From: Liolophura sinensis
Taxonomy: Eukaryota; Mollusca; Polyplacophora; Chitonida; Chitonidae
DNA length: 64,000 nucleotides
Assembly: GCF_032854445.1 (NCBI RefSeq)
Contig: NC_088298.1
Location: 16,947,976-17,011,975, forward strand
Direction: 5' to 3'
Below, one piece after another: positions 25,001 through 35,605 of the stretch. A program made the position numbers and the translations under genes. How positions within the stretch are numbered: the stretch's first letter is position 1; each line of letters opens with the position of its first letter. The notes under the pieces were generated by a model, which did not search any database, had not been told where the DNA came from, and saw only the letters and a list, made by a program, of their open reading frames with translations.

Positions 25001-28000
25001 TTAGAAAGCATTGACCTTTTGTTTATTCTGTCATTGTTCATTGGACCACTGTAACAATATGCCGTCTATGTCGTTCAATCGTTAATGACCTCTTGTCTTC
25101 TACTAGACATGTTTTTAACGGAGTCTAAATCTTTACGTTTGAAGTCGGAAAGTTTGTCAAAACTTGGCACAGGACAGTGGTTTATTACTCAGTTGTCTCC
25201 ATCAATAAAACTGAGGTAAAACCCAAACATAAATTTAGCGAAAGTTGTTTTCTTTATGGGAGAAGGTGACAGGGTAGCGCCAAGTCAGAGTTGTGAGGAT
25301 AAGATATTTGTCTTTCGGTTCCCAATCTCCTCCAGTTTTTGCCAGATTTCCTCTTTTTCAGTTTCAGTTTCACCAGTCTTTATTATAATTGTTTTAACTG
25401 TTAATGGTCTTGATCATTTAGAACTGAAATATTGGCTTAAGTATGCTCGAATATCATCTATAGTTTTTATAAGATGTTGTTTTCAGACTGTAAGATATAA
25501 CACTTAAAAGGTTTTAAAGACATTGACGAATGTCTGCGAACTCCTCATATATGTGAGGAAGAATACCAGGGAATAGCAAATGAGAAACAGTGAAGAGCAA
25601 GACTGTCTTCAAGGTAGTCTTGTATAATGATAACATTTAACGCCTCAGATTTTGTGGAAATGTGTAGCCTTAAGGCCTATTCTTTGTCCCAGTGCACTGC
25701 TGATAAAAACCCGGATCATGCCGTGTTGCTATAATAGAGAAGGGATCCATGGAGTTGTCGATACAAAACTTGGCACTCCATTAATAGCGAGCATGTGGAA
25801 TGTTACCAGTGGAATTTAAGTTAAGCATTAAAGAATTCAAGGCCCTTCACACTAGCATTTTTTAGCCAAAATGCTCCGGCGTAAATCGCCAGTGACGTAA
25901 TTATGTTTTAGGACTATTATAACGATTGAGAGGCAAATGGTCAACCGCACGCTCGTTCGTTGAAGAATACTTGTCTTGGCATTTGTGTATTTAAATGGAT
26001 ACAGAATCGATCCTTATTGGCAGACCGTGTATACAAGATTTCCTGGGTTAAGTCATACAGCCTTTGGTCACACTTGAATAAATCTACCAAACTTCGTCTA
26101 AGGCTAGGCATGACCTGGACTTGCCTACCTCTCACATCAGCCAAGCAGAATCGAAACTGCATCCGTATAAAATGACAAATAAAAACCATGACATAAGCCA
26201 ATTAGTACCTTTACTAAAGTTTTAGATATGTTCCACTCCCTCAAATATTGCGAAATTTACCAAAGCTGTTGTGGGCCGGATAAACCATAGTTGTAATATT
26301 TGTATTAAGTAGTATATCTTTTCAGTTTGAACATAAAAGTTGTGAATATTACGAAAACTCACCTGTGATCCACTCAACATCATGTCCCTTTTATTAGTTA
26401 TTCAAATTTTATTCTGTTAGAACTAAGAAATAATTGAATATAATAAAACAATAAAAAGTAGCTGATTGGTCACGCCAAACAGTACGGCGCGCATATGACA
26501 ACTAAACCTACGATCAAGAATAAAAACATACTCCTTACAGCGCATGGGTTCACTTTACATCAGTGACACCGCTAGCAAATTTTGCACAGAAACATGAAGC
26601 TATTGCTAGGGGGTCGCGATTATGAGACAGGAAGTTATGTCAGAAGGCACAAGGACTCTGTCTCTAGCTTTGTATGTATTATTACTTGATACACGTGCAT
26701 TCTCTCCATCTACAATATGCACAACATGATTCTAGAGGGCACGTGAAACGAGTTTATTGACGAATGTTAATTAAAGATCGGCACTATAACATTAGTGGCG
26801 CGGCCAAGCCTAAAGAAAGTCTTGAGCGTTCTATAGACCCTAAAGGTTAAGTGGTGGTCATGATCTAAACGGAGTGTATGGAGCGGCGATAAGGGAAATG
26901 GAAAATAACCACCTGCCTAACAACAATTTCGCCATCTTCCAGCTTCTTCCAACAAGTTTGATCTAGGCCTAGGAATATTTACACTATATGAAACCGCAAA
27001 AAATCAGTGTGTTTGTATGTATTATATTTTCCAGACTCAGAGGAATCCTGTAAGCAAGACGGCAACAATACAGGTGCAGATCCTCTTCGATTATTTTCAC
27101 CACAACATCCAAATGACAGACCACCATTCTGTTGGTTTTGTGCTATTTCATCACTTTGTTGCCACTGAAAACTGTATATAAACCTTACCTTCCTTTACTG
27201 AAATGTTTTCCATTCTAATTACTTTTGCCAGAGCAATAAAAACTCAGAATCTTTGCTTATTTTTTTTTTGGCACTTGGAATAAAATCGTCATTGTAACCA
27301 TCTGTTCATTTGCATGTTGTTGTGGACATTAGGGCAACAAACCATTCATGAAACTTAATTTAAGTTAAAGAAGTCTTCTGTAAAATGGGTAGTTGTCAAT
27401 CAGCTTTTACTTGCCTTCGGTAAGACGTCTCAGTGAAGCAGCACTAAATAAAATAGCAGTGGAAATGATTCCTACAACAAGAAGGCACATTACATGCACT
27501 CTAAGGATTCCTTCCTTGTCAAAAGACGGAAAACTTGTTAAGTACGACGTTAAACCCCAAGCACTCACTCTTTATCCAGAGTATGTACAATATGATCCTA
27601 ACCAAGACGTAAAACAATTTTTATTGATGAATGCTGATTAAATATTTCCGCGGGAAGACACACGTTATGACGCTAAGGCTAAAATGCCTTCTTGCGTCTT
27701 AAAGGCTCCAAAGCTCTAGCTTGTCTGGTGGTGGCAGTGATGTAAAGTGAAAGATAGAGAGCGACGCATGCGCCGTAAGGTGTATGGCCGTTTCATTTTT
27801 ATCTTGGTCGTCAGATAAATTTATAAACAGCGTCTGCCTCGCATATTGTTACTAGAAATCGGCCATCTTTGTTGCCTGAGTTATATTTGCATCCCTTTTT
27901 ATAATGATTTACAGGGGAAGACTTTCCAACAAACAGTATTATCATGGGAGTCGTGATTAGTGCAGTGATTCTTCTGGCTTTGGTCTGTTCCTTGGCTGCT

Positions 28001-29004
28001 GTTGTTGTTGTGAGGTAAGACGTAATTATCATGTCGAGCCGTGTTACAACATTCGCATCATGTACATACTTTGCTACACAACCCAAACAAACGTATGTCA
28101 CTGTAAAGGCATTGTATATATGTAAACTCATGAAGAAAATCTGCATGTATGTGTCCATTCTAATTCAACTGAAAGCGGTATTGCCACTGGTGTAGTTTCT
28201 ACAAAAAACAAACGTTGTTGTTGTTGATGCCCATGTAAAGTCTTGTACGTGTGCTTATGCTTAGTGGAAACTCCAAAATATCATAGAAATATTTTCATCC
28301 ACAGGAAAAGAAAATTTATGGCAGTTTACAAGAAGAGAATGGCTAATAGGTTGGAAAGACAGAACACACGTGGTGACACCATAGAGCAGTGTGTCGGTCT
28401 AAGGCCTAGTGACGTCACTGCTCTTCCAATGCCTTCAGAAGAACACAAATCACCTGGTGATTTGCCTGCGGGACTGCGGGATGAGTTCAGTTCGAGCGCA
28501 AATCTCCAGTCTATCACGGCCGTCACTGCCGCAAGCAGTCGTTTCCGCTACGAAAGTGTGGAAATGCCCTCAGCTTGGAACGGGAACAGTGATGTAATAC
28601 ATTTATGCAACTTGGATAAAACGTTGGATGAAAGCACAACACTTGACAAAAGTGAATATGACGAGCTGTATGCGAATCACAAAATTAAAGATAACAAGGC
28701 AAAGCAACTCGCTATGAGGAGAGCGAACGCGGACGTTACTACCACAAACAAAAGACCTCATGTCCAGTGTCCAAGAGAGAACCAGATCACAGATGTAAGC
28801 AATCTTGACATCTTAGACGGAAGGTTTGAAAACACCAAAATACTTCATCCACCCGACTATAGCGAGCTGTATTCGAATCACAAAATGGTAAAGACAGTCG
28901 AGAAAAACAACACAATTGTTTCTAGTGACTCGTCTTACGACAGATTATGTTTGCCTAACGCGGTAGGGAAAGAGCGAGCTTTTCAGCCCCTTCACAATTA
29001 CTAA
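16057..29004 (+). CDS. Gene A: EGF-repeat type I membrane receptor with tyrosine-motif tail
   Basis: Joined coding exons 16057-16099, 19947-20102, 22197-22316, 23719-23850, 24663-24794, 27035-27073, 27915-28014 and 28305-29004 give 473 residues plus stop. All junctions are GT-AG and all are phase 1 except the last (phase 2). Domains: signal peptide 1-18; atypical EGF 21-65; EGF 69-105; two cbEGF modules 107-150 and 151-194; a short linker; TM helix about 216-240; basic stop-transfer RKRKF; tail 241-473. The tail has YESV (Y323), YDELYANHK (Y359/Y363), YSELYSNHK (Y426/Y430) and YDRL (Y452). YxxL sites suit SH2 docking or endocytic sorting, and YxN suits Grb2-type SH2 binding; there is no NPxY and no canonically spaced ITAM. 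Short EGF ectodomains with signalling tails recall Draper/MEGF10-type phagocytic receptors, but that is an inference and homology is untested. The protein should sit in the plasma membrane. A broken inverted paralogue lies at 50.6-62.2 kb. Confidence 0.82.
17030..17310 (+). mobile_element. SINE-B
   Basis: TGGCCTAATGGTTCG head, GGCGGCAGCACTTTGGCAGC middle, AGTACGATGCTAAACGCC tail; left-only. Confidence 0.65.
17385..17480. mobile_element. MITE-C copy
   Basis: AATAAAACCCTGACTAAGG then CCATTTGCCAACTATCACAC, in a left-only part of the arm. Confidence 0.45.
18080..18640 (+). repeat. Degenerate minisatellite (CATCG.TTCTTGCCATCG)
   Basis: Units of roughly 35-45 bp with TCATCGTTTCTTGCCATCG and CCATGGTTT. 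The right arm keeps only about 170 bp (63545-63715). Confidence 0.75.
19076..19255. mobile_element. MITE-A copy in gene A intron 1, absent from right arm
   Basis: Shorter copy inside the left arm. The matching place near 63.0 kb lacks the element but keeps a short TCTGTTAATTTC word. Confidence 0.6.
19473..19536 (+). repeat. Short tandem duplication
   Basis: CAGTTTTATACAAGCCATG followed by TTGCACAAGGCT, present twice in a row. The right arm shows only a single diverged version. Confidence 0.7.
19947..20102 (+). CDS. Gene A exon 2: atypical EGF-like module
   Basis: 156 nt, phase 1-1, acceptor ATAACAG and donor GAGA|GTAAGT. Six cysteines at residues 21, 25, 31, 43, 45 and 65 fit EGF spacing, with an unusually long C5-C6 loop. 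The inverted copy at 62047-62202 differs at only two bases, giving Glu48 here against Gly there; Gly is nearer the EGF consensus. Confidence 0.8.
20430..20680 (+). mobile_element. SINE-B-related fragment in intron 2
   Basis: GGGATCAAACCCGAAACTGG and GTGTATTCGGCATGATACTT; partner near 61390-61570. Confidence 0.5.
21060..21228. repeat. GAGGTA-rich hairpin in intron 2
   Basis: The 5' half repeats GCAGCGAGGTAACGAGGTA and the 3' half TCGTAACCTCGTTACC, predicting a long stem with a small loop. Paired at 60795-60968. Confidence 0.65.
21890..22040. mobile_element. MITE-C copy
   Basis: GTGTGATATGTGGCAAATGG to GTTTTATTCTAACTGTTCA; paired copy at 59985-60135. Confidence 0.5.
22197..22316 (+). CDS. Gene A exon 3: EGF-like module
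   Basis: 120 nt, phase 1-1, acceptor TTTACAG and donor TCGG|GTAAGT. Cysteines at residues 69, 76, 82, 91, 93 and 105 form a compact EGF fold (CxC followed by SAGF). The inverted copy at 59704-59823 differs at five amino acids and only one silent site. Confidence 0.8.
22811..23394. mobile_element. MITE-F: PIF/Harbinger-like relic in intron 3
   Basis: Inverted ends share CCAGACTATCCAACAT. It carries on the minus strand a 31-codon fragment reading [13 protein letters not shown], which looks like the start of a Myb/SANT-like DNA-binding domain. Confidence 0.45.
23070..23165 (-). pseudogene. Myb/SANT-like transposon ORF fragment
   Basis: 31 codons from ATG to [23 protein letters not shown] followed by [11 protein letters not shown]. 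The W-x-x-x-E-T-x-x-L-I spacing fits the first helix of Myb/SANT-like proteins used by PIF/Harbinger elements. Too short to be functional. Confidence 0.4.
23719..23850 (+). CDS. Gene A exon 4: calcium-binding EGF module (L1)
   Basis: 132 nt, phase 1-1. DNDEC at the start and [12 protein letters not shown] fit the calcium-binding EGF pattern with an Asn/Asp hydroxylation-type site; all six Cys are present. NNS in the C2-C3 loop is a possible N-glycosylation sequon. First of two tandem copies about 944 bp apart; the right arm has four. Confidence 0.85.
23876..24010 (+). mobile_element. SINE-C fragment after exon L1
   Basis: tRNA-like B box GATGAGTTCGAATCCCGTCC, then GTAGATTCCAACTTTCTCC. The same piece sits in every cbEGF unit, so it predates their duplication. 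Confidence 0.6.
24663..24794 (+). CDS. Gene A exon 5: second cbEGF module (L2), fifth Cys lost
   Basis: 132 nt, phase 1-1, near-identical to exon 4. TGT has become TAT, so residue 179, which should be the fifth cysteine, is Tyr (TCQYVKGY). One EGF disulfide should be missing and an unpaired Cys left. Splice sites are intact. Module R2 on the right arm carries the same change. Confidence 0.75.
24830..24970 (+). mobile_element. SINE-C fragment after exon L2
   Basis: Same piece as at 23876. Right-arm partners lie at about 54590-54725, 55550-55685, 56508-56645 and 57950-58085 (-). Confidence 0.6.
25520..25613 (+). pseudogene. Decayed cbEGF exon between exons 5 and 6
   Basis: Starts in the expected phase with [13 protein letters not shown], then loses about 38 nt compared with the 132-nt exons and hits TGA. 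The downstream donor-like CTTCAAG|GTAG survives. The upstream acceptor is poor. A 94-nt counterpart lies at 53934-54027 with the same damage, so the decay predates the inverted duplication. Confidence 0.7.
25975..26175. repeat. Dispersed repeat D in intron 5
   Basis: Paired with 53360-53570 in the right arm. The short ORFs here read through this repeat. Confidence 0.45.
27035..27073 (+). CDS. Gene A exon 6: 13-residue juxtamembrane linker
   Basis: 39 nt, phase 1-1, acceptor ATTTTCCAG and donor ACAG|GTGCAG. It encodes [13 protein letters not shown], with one Cys and an NNT sequon. The right-arm copy (52467-52508) is one codon longer, adding a Cys, and is still in frame. That supports a real exon. 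Confidence 0.65.
27395..27590 (+). mobile_element. SINE-B 3' part in intron 6
   Basis: Ends AAGTACGACGTTAAACCCCA; partner 51975-52140. Confidence 0.65.
27915..28014 (+). CDS. Gene A exon 7: transmembrane helix
   Basis: 100 nt, phase 1 to 2. GEDFPTNS precedes [18 protein letters not shown] and LAAVVVV, a single hydrophobic helix of about 25 residues ending at the basic RKRKF encoded by the next exon. The donor is GTGAG|GTAAGA. Confidence 0.85.
28305..29004 (+). CDS. Gene A exon 8: cytoplasmic tail and stop
   Basis: The acceptor TCATCCACAG restores an AGG Arg codon across the junction. The exon encodes residues 241-473 and ends in TAA. It has a basic juxtamembrane stretch, a Ser-rich middle, and three YxxL plus two YxN tyrosine sites arranged as two copies of YxELYxNHK 67 residues apart. 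No catalytic domain is visible. The ORF runs open to 28243 but the part before 28305 is intron. Confidence 0.85.
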
Positions 29005-29880
29005 GCAATCGGTGAGACCATTTATGAAACTATTTGCAATCTAATGTGCATATCTCAAATGCGGGAAAGTTCTTCAGTAATTTGCCGAAAGACTATGGTT
29101 TCCCCCCTGACACTACTGTTTCCTCCATCCATGAAAACTGACCGCCGAGCTGCAAATGAAATCAAAAAAGGAAAAAAAAAGAATCACAAGGTAACCAAAT
29201 GCGTCGTTTACAAAACAAGTAAATTTGATTACACGCAGAAATGATCAGGTAACGGTTGGGCAGAAACGGGTGTCATTCCAGCAATTTTAGCACTGATATT
29301 GAAATCTTTTAATGGCAGATATTTGTTTGTATTTGTCAGTAATTTGTTAGTTGCCATGTTGTACAGTTTTTTTTAAGATTGTTTGGGTTTGTGGTATTTA
29401 TTTGATTGGTGTTTTAGCTTTACGCCGTACACAAAAATATTTGACTTGCACGACTGCAGCAAACAGGATGATGGGACGAAATCGGACAGAACCCAAAGAA
29501 AACCCACGACCATCCACTGCAAGATCGTTGCAAGACCTTTTCACGTACGGCCAGAAAGGAAGCCAGCCTGAGCTGAACTTGCACTCACAGCGACCGCATT
29601 GTTGAGAGACTCCTGGTTTATTGCGTCTCGCTGGCACGCTAAACACCTCGGCCACCTTAGCTGTTTTCCTTATGTATATATCAGCTTACTTTGACCTGCG
29701 GTTGTTCTATTAAAGTACTTACTTGTGTTTAATTAAATACCTATGTTTGTACATATGTATCTCTTTATATATGTATTTGTATATTTTTTTCTTTTAAACT
29801 GAGATTTCATAGTAGTGACTAAGAGAAAAAATAAAAAAAATAAGTGATTTGGAAGGAAACTTGAATCTGGCCTAAATTTT
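29005..29880 (+). other. Gene A 3' flank / likely 3' UTR
   Basis: AT-rich sequence after the stop, interrupted by an antisense SINE-A (29392-29662). AATAAA-like motifs occur near 29826-29840 and could serve as a poly(A) signal. No further ORF is credible. Confidence 0.35.
29392..29662 (-). mobile_element. SINE-A in gene A 3' flank
   Basis: Full-length reverse copy; the paired copy at 49918-50190 shows it predates the inverted duplication. Confidence 0.8.
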
Positions 29881-29889
29881 GTATGCATG

Positions 29890-30290
29890 TAATTATGCTT
29901 AGCGCTTTACGTCGTACTTAACGTCGTATGACGACGAGGAGTCATTAGGTGCGTCTACCTATACTGTGTCTTCTTGTGGCAGGGCGAGTCCATGCCGCCG
30001 AAAACCTCCCTCCACATACCAAAGACACCAGACATAACACCTTACCCAGTCACTTTATATTGACGCTATGCCAACCGGTCCTGTTTCTTTGCTCTGGCCT
30101 GTCAGTGCTGAGCGCCAAGAGGACAAGTACCGTTGTTTAGTCTTGGGTATGACTTGGCTCTGGTTTGTGTACTCTTGTCACATTAGGCCCATTACTTCAC
30201 CTGATTCGGTTAATGCGCTCGTCTATTGGACAATGCAGGCCACAGCATGTAACCGACTCTCCCATTGAACAAAACAGCCACTACGGTCAA
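29890..30290 (-). mobile_element. SINE-B-type copy
   Basis: Reverse tail CGTACTTAACGTCGTATGAC and GTCTTCTTGTGGCAGGGCGA; partner 49270-49650. Confidence 0.55.
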
Positions 30291-30382
30291 TAATGATGAA
30301 GTCACTTGCTCACTGGCTCATCTATCTTTGGCATGCATGGATCAATGAATGATTGTTGTTTTACGCCACTTCGGCAATATTT

Positions 30383-30650
30383 CTTTATTCATTTGATTGG
30401 GGTTTTATGCTATCCTCAAGGATATTTCACTTATATGACTGTGGTAAGCTTTATGATGGGAGGAAATTTTGCAGAGACCGGAGGAAATCCATGACCATCC
30501 ACTCGCTTCTGAACGACCTTCCCACGTACGGCCAAAGAGGAAGCCACCATGAACTGGATTTGAACTCGCACCGCCCGCATTGATGAGAGACTCCTGGGTA
30601 ATTGCACCCTGTTGGAGCGTTAAACACCTGGGCCACGGAGGCCCCGGAAA
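30383..30650 (-). mobile_element. SINE-A
   Basis: Full-length reverse copy ending GGCCACGGAGGCCCC; partner at 48900-49172. Confidence 0.8.
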
Positions 30651-31502
30651 CATTTCAACAGAGCATCTTACAATACGAGGCAGAGAATCTTTAGCATGCA
30701 GGTTAAGTACTGATAAATGTAAGGTAAATGCCAATCAGTATATAGATCAGTATGTATCACTATCATTCGTATCAGAAGTGTTGACTTGCCCTGAAGTTTG
30801 TCCGTGCGCCAAAAACATAAGATCGTTGTGCATCAACCAACAAGAAACCTCGATATTTCTGACCAAGCAAAGGTAATTACCCTGCCTACGAAGTCAGACA
30901 CGCAGTCAGACGCTAAGGTACGTGTATAATTTGGAATATAGAACCTATTGCTAGTGCCGTAATGTAATTTTGTTTATATCAGGTTGTAGAGTCTTCTTTC
31001 GCTGCCAGCCGGCCACTTTTAGTGACATATGAGTGCTTTTAAAAAAAAATAATGGAAACTGTCTACGTTTTGGGTAGGTATGAGTTGTATGGATGAAAGT
31101 TAGAAATTTTGGGGAAAGGGCAACAGGTGCTGTGTTGTGATTAGGCTTTGAGTGATGTCACCTTGGCGTTGCTAGATATTCATGTCAGGTACTGGCGTAA
31201 GAAGGTTCAAATTTGAACGGTCAAACCGTTTCAAGATTTTTTTGGCTGCTTTCCTACAGACTGGGCAAGGTGTGCACCAAAGCTTAGTGCCCACAGAATG
31301 TTTGACACTGAGTTACAGCACCAATCGTTCTGGCTGATGAAAAATTGATATGGGTCTGATGCTATAAGATTGTAATGCTTCTGACAGGAAGAGTTGTCCT
31401 CCATAGTAGTTCATAAATTTGGATTTATGACCTCTTTGCAGAGGAATGTTTCAGCAAATGAAACAGTCGTAGTACGGCTATGGTGGCAAACTCTACTGAC
31501 GT

Positions 31503-31876
31503 CATACTCCTTACAGCGCATGCGCCGCTGTCAATGCTCGCTTTACGTCAAGGCCACCATTCAAGAAGCTTGACTTTTCAAGCCTGTACGACGCACACAG
31601 GGATGTTTAGGCTTAGCCTAACCACTGTGTCCTCGCGTTGATTGTTTCATATGTTGGTTAGAATACTCCTGAGCATGATTTTGGTAAAGATAATGCATAT
31701 GTTTAAAGTATAGTTAGAACCGAAGGTTTCTTTTCTGACATCACTTTCTGCCTCATCACCGTGACACGAGTGACCTCGACGTTGTTCCAGATTTCTGTAC
31801 AAAATTTCCCAGTGGTGGAAGTGACGTACAGCGAATTTTAGAGAGCGGCGCATGCGCTGTATAGGGAATATGTAAT
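31503..31876. mobile_element. MITE-G, GCGCATGCGC ends
   Basis: Inverted ends CTCCTTACAGCGCATGCGCC and its mate, internal tract about 320 bp. Half-elements with the same end occur near 26.5 and 27.7 kb. Confidence 0.55.
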
Positions 31877-32239
31877 GGACCCCAAATCATTAGAAGGCGG
31901 GAGGTAATAAGGGTAGTACGATACCGGACTGACCACTAACCAATGAGGAACAGTACCGAGTCTTTCCCTACGCAAGGAACAAGATAGTAACAACATCATC
32001 TGGATGTTGTGTAAGACATGGCAACCCGACAGCAATGAATTGTAAGACACAGTTATTTTCTTCAGACAAAATCCAGACGGTGCTATAAATATCTTGCACC
32101 TTGTGTCGAATTTTGTTATGAGTTCGTATCCAACTTTACCTACCTCATTTTTGAATGTTTATACCGAACCTGTCAATTCTCCGTAGTGTAACGTGAGTTC
32201 TGCTCGATTACCTCCATGTACGTATTAACACTATGGACT

Positions 32240-32375
32240 TCTAGAAACCTGCAGATGGCCGTGGGTTTCCTCCCGGGTTCTGCTCGGTTTCCTCCCACCA
32301 TAATGTTGTCGTATGAATGAAATGTTGTTGAGGAGGCCTACGGAGCAAAACACCAATCGATCAAATAAATTAATC
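32240..32375 (+). mobile_element. SINE-A 3' part
   Basis: GGCCGTGGGTTTCCTCCCGG, CCACCATAATG core, and CACCAATCGATCAAATAAAT tail; partner 47180-47310. Confidence 0.7.
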
Positions 32376-33534
32376 AATATAAACACGGATGTCGGTGTAC
32401 AGGTGGATTACATTTATGTATTTGGTGTTTGACGCCCAAAATCATTGAATTCACAATTACAGATAAGCCAGTGTCTTCTGTCCTCCAAATCTGTGACAAA
32501 ACCACGATACTAACAATGTTTTACGACTAAGTCTTGCACACGTAGGAAATAAGAAATACAAGGTGTGGGACCAATTACCATTAAAAGGAAATGCCGAGGT
32601 CATGATTATAAGAGTAGCAAAGTCATGGCCTGTTATTTTGCATAAAAGTAGTCCACATTTCTAAAAGTGGCTTTAATCGGTTAACACTTCACATTGACCA
32701 ATTAACATGATTTTGTGAAACTATTAACCAAGTCAGAATATCACTCCGCCACTTTAAAAGCTTTGTTTTCATTGTCTGTGGTCTTCCAGCTCTAAATGTT
32801 TTGATTTTCTTGTCTGGTTGTAAACATCTGCGAACGTTTTTGCTTCGTTTTTGATGTTTTATATGGCTGGAACAATGCCGATGTGGCGTTAAGCCATAGT
32901 TATTCATTCATTCACTTGCCTTTTGGATACTGAAACCATAATTTCACTAGCTGATTAAGACAACCCCATAGTATCGCTGGAGAGTGGAAATAATGGAGCT
33001 GTAGTGTGAGAAATCTTGTTCTCCTTCCGCCTCCATCAATAACGCTGAGCTCGATGGTGCGGGCAAAAGTGGATCATTCTTGACGATGGCTTTCAACAGC
33101 AACCAGTCAGTAAATCATTTAAATGTGCAGCTTCCTTAACCTTAATCAGCGAGATAAACTTCACAGGAAAAGTCCCAAAACAACCAATAGGAAAAAATTA
33201 TATGAATATTGGTGTGTTTAATCGACCACTAGCGATCAAAATCATCAGTAACAATGTGTGCTGGCAATGAGTTACAATGTCCTGGCACAAAAGCTCCTGT
33301 CTCTGCCCAAGTCTGTTATTTGGGACAGATGTTCAGATTGCACCCCTGAGAGGAACAACACCTCTGACAAAGATGAACATCACGTCTGGGAATGGGTGAA
33401 GACTGAGGTATGAGACCACAGAGCTGAGGGTAAGATAAGACATTAATAGAGGAATGTAATCGGTGGACAAATGACAATTATGGTGGCTGGTAAGCGCCAA
33501 TTAGTTATTTTTTAATCTTTATTATATTTATTTA

Positions 33535-33780
33535 TAACTGAAATTTCACCCAGGTTGAAATTGATTTCTACCAAGGCTGAAATTATTTCCTACCCGGCTA
33601 AAAATTATTTTTTATCCAGGTTGAAAATAATTTCTATCCATGTTATAATTAATGTTCTACCAGCTTGAAAATTATTTCATACCCAGGTTCAAATTATTTT
33701 CTACCCAGTTTGAAATCTTTTTTCTACTCATAGGTTGAACATAATTCACACTCAGAGTGAAAGCCAATCCTAACGTGGGA
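33535..33780 (+). repeat. Degenerate about 30-bp minisatellite
   Basis: Repeats of CCAGGTTGAAATTATTTTCT with many substitutions. Right-arm copy at 45895-46095. Confidence 0.7.
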
Positions 33781-33948
33781 GAAATTCATTTAAAAATATA
33801 TAAATCCAAAAGTAACTAAATGATTGCACCCAAAACATTTGGATTTCCACAATGGAGCAATTACTGTGTGTTTTGAATTTTGATCGATCTTTGACCATCC
33901 AAAGTTAAACACATCCGAAGAGTTTCATCCATAGCTATTAGCATGCCA

Positions 33949-34025
33949 GCAACCACCCCAGCAACCACCCTAGCAACCGCCCCAGCAATCACCCCAGCAA
34001 CCACCCTAGCAACCACCCCAGCAAC
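33949..34025 (+). repeat. 12-bp minisatellite
   Basis: Six to seven copies of AGCAACCACCCC with one-base variants. Confidence 0.85.
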
Positions 34026-34084
34026 GTGAGATTTCTAGGCAGATAATATAATTAAGACTGACAGCATAGCGAGAAAAACCAGAA

Positions 34085-34210
34085 CAGTGACGAAAGTGTA
34101 ATAGCTGGCAAATGGTCAAACGCAAACGGTGAAATACGGTCTCTTCTTAATTTACCTCAGTTAGGGTTTTATTTTAACTGATCTAACTGTACACAGTCAG
34201 GCATATATAC
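34085..34210. mobile_element. MITE-C copy
   Basis: AGCTGGCAAATGGTC ... TTAGGGTTTTATTTTAACTG in the left-only segment. Confidence 0.45.
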
Positions 34211-35384
34211 TTACCTGATAGGATCTTCCCTGTGCATTTGCTCAACCAGACGTAAACAGCCATATGCGAGTCACTGGCTGATGACTTCATTTCAAAGAAG
34301 CTTAAAAATTTACATGGCTAAAAATACCTAAATAAATTAGCTAAAATATTAGTTGCTGAGCATCAGCCTACTGCATGCCTTTAAGTGCATAGGGTAATGT
34401 CCTTTTCCGTCTAATGTTGGCATTTGAAACCAGTTTTATCTTACGAATTATACCATGAACAGATGACATCGTCTTTAATTGTCTTTAATAACGAAGCTAT
34501 AGTGATGAAAGCTGCTCCCTTTCCCAATGTAATTGCACGAGATGCTGTTAGCTGAAGAAAACAGCGTTGAGCTTTCACTGGGAAAGTACTATATATAATC
34601 TATACATATTTAATATATTTAAACTTATCTAACATATGGCTTGACAAAAACTATTTAAAAAAATTCTTGTGTTGTTCAAATTAATCCCCCTCCATTACCT
34701 CACATTGTTAAGCACTAAAAAAAGTATGCAATTGTAGGAGTGGAACTCGTTATCCTATTGGACACAAGGGTTTCAAAACACGCATGATACCACTGTAATA
34801 ATGCATTAGATATTATGGTGAATGTAGCGTTTCTCTGAACTTTCAAATTATTTTTTTTTTCGATTTGTAAAAATATGATTGCGTGAATTAACATAATTTT
34901 CGTTATGTCTTAACACTCGCTAACTAGACACCAAATACGTGGAAATGATTTTGGTTCACATAATCATATTTTTGTTATGAAGGAAATTTGTTAGCTCGGG
35001 AATATATGGAAACAAACAAAATACATATAAATTTTTGTGCGAAACTCCAAATAAAGCCACAAACGTAATAATACCCTGCAGACTGGTTGCAATTTAGGAT
35101 TCAGCAATTGAGATTGACGTGATTCTCATCGTTTATTTTTTTCTCCTAAAAAGAAAATGTTGGCACTGGGTGTTGAAGTAATTGTGGGCTAAGAGCTCCC
35201 CGAGGCCTGTTGTTCTGAACTATTTCATGTTACTGTTTATTAACTGTAATGACAACTCAGGGTTCGAATAGTTCTGGACTAGGGACGCCAAATTTGGAAT
35301 TAATAATTTGGAACTGCGTTTTATTCTAATTCTAATTACGCATTGGTGCTAGGAGACTAAAACAGCTACTTTTAAGCATTTACA

Positions 35385-35470
35385 TTAACAGTTAAAATAA
35401 AACGCTAACTAAGATAAATTAACAGGAAGTTGTCAATATGTGCGACCATTTGCCAACTATCACACGGTCG
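35385..35470. mobile_element. MITE-C copy
   Basis: AACAGTTAAAATAAAACGC then CCATTTGCCAACTATCACAC. Confidence 0.45.
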
Positions 35471-35514
35471 TGAATTTTAATCTCGTTGTTGAAGTCTTGT
35501 GTTACGGTGTATTG

Positions 35515-35605
35515 TGTCTTGGTTCCACCCACCATCTTGCTGATCGCCGTCGTATAAATAAAATATTCTTGAGCACGGTGATCAAAATAAACAACATATT
35601 CCAAT
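35515..35605 (+). mobile_element. SINE-A tail fragment
   Basis: CACCCACCATCTTGCTG and AAATATTCTTGAGCACGG. Confidence 0.6.

Larger units (their letters stand above)
23600..25200 (+). repeat. Tandem cbEGF exon units, left arm (two)
   Basis: Two units of about 944 bp, each with upstream intron, cbEGF exon, a tRNA-derived fragment and AT-rich intron. Confidence 0.75.

Noticed and set aside
28243-28304. Start Met of the 253-residue ORF at 28243
   Set aside because: The segment before 28305 is intron ending TCATCCACAG. The upstream TM exon joins in frame at 28305.
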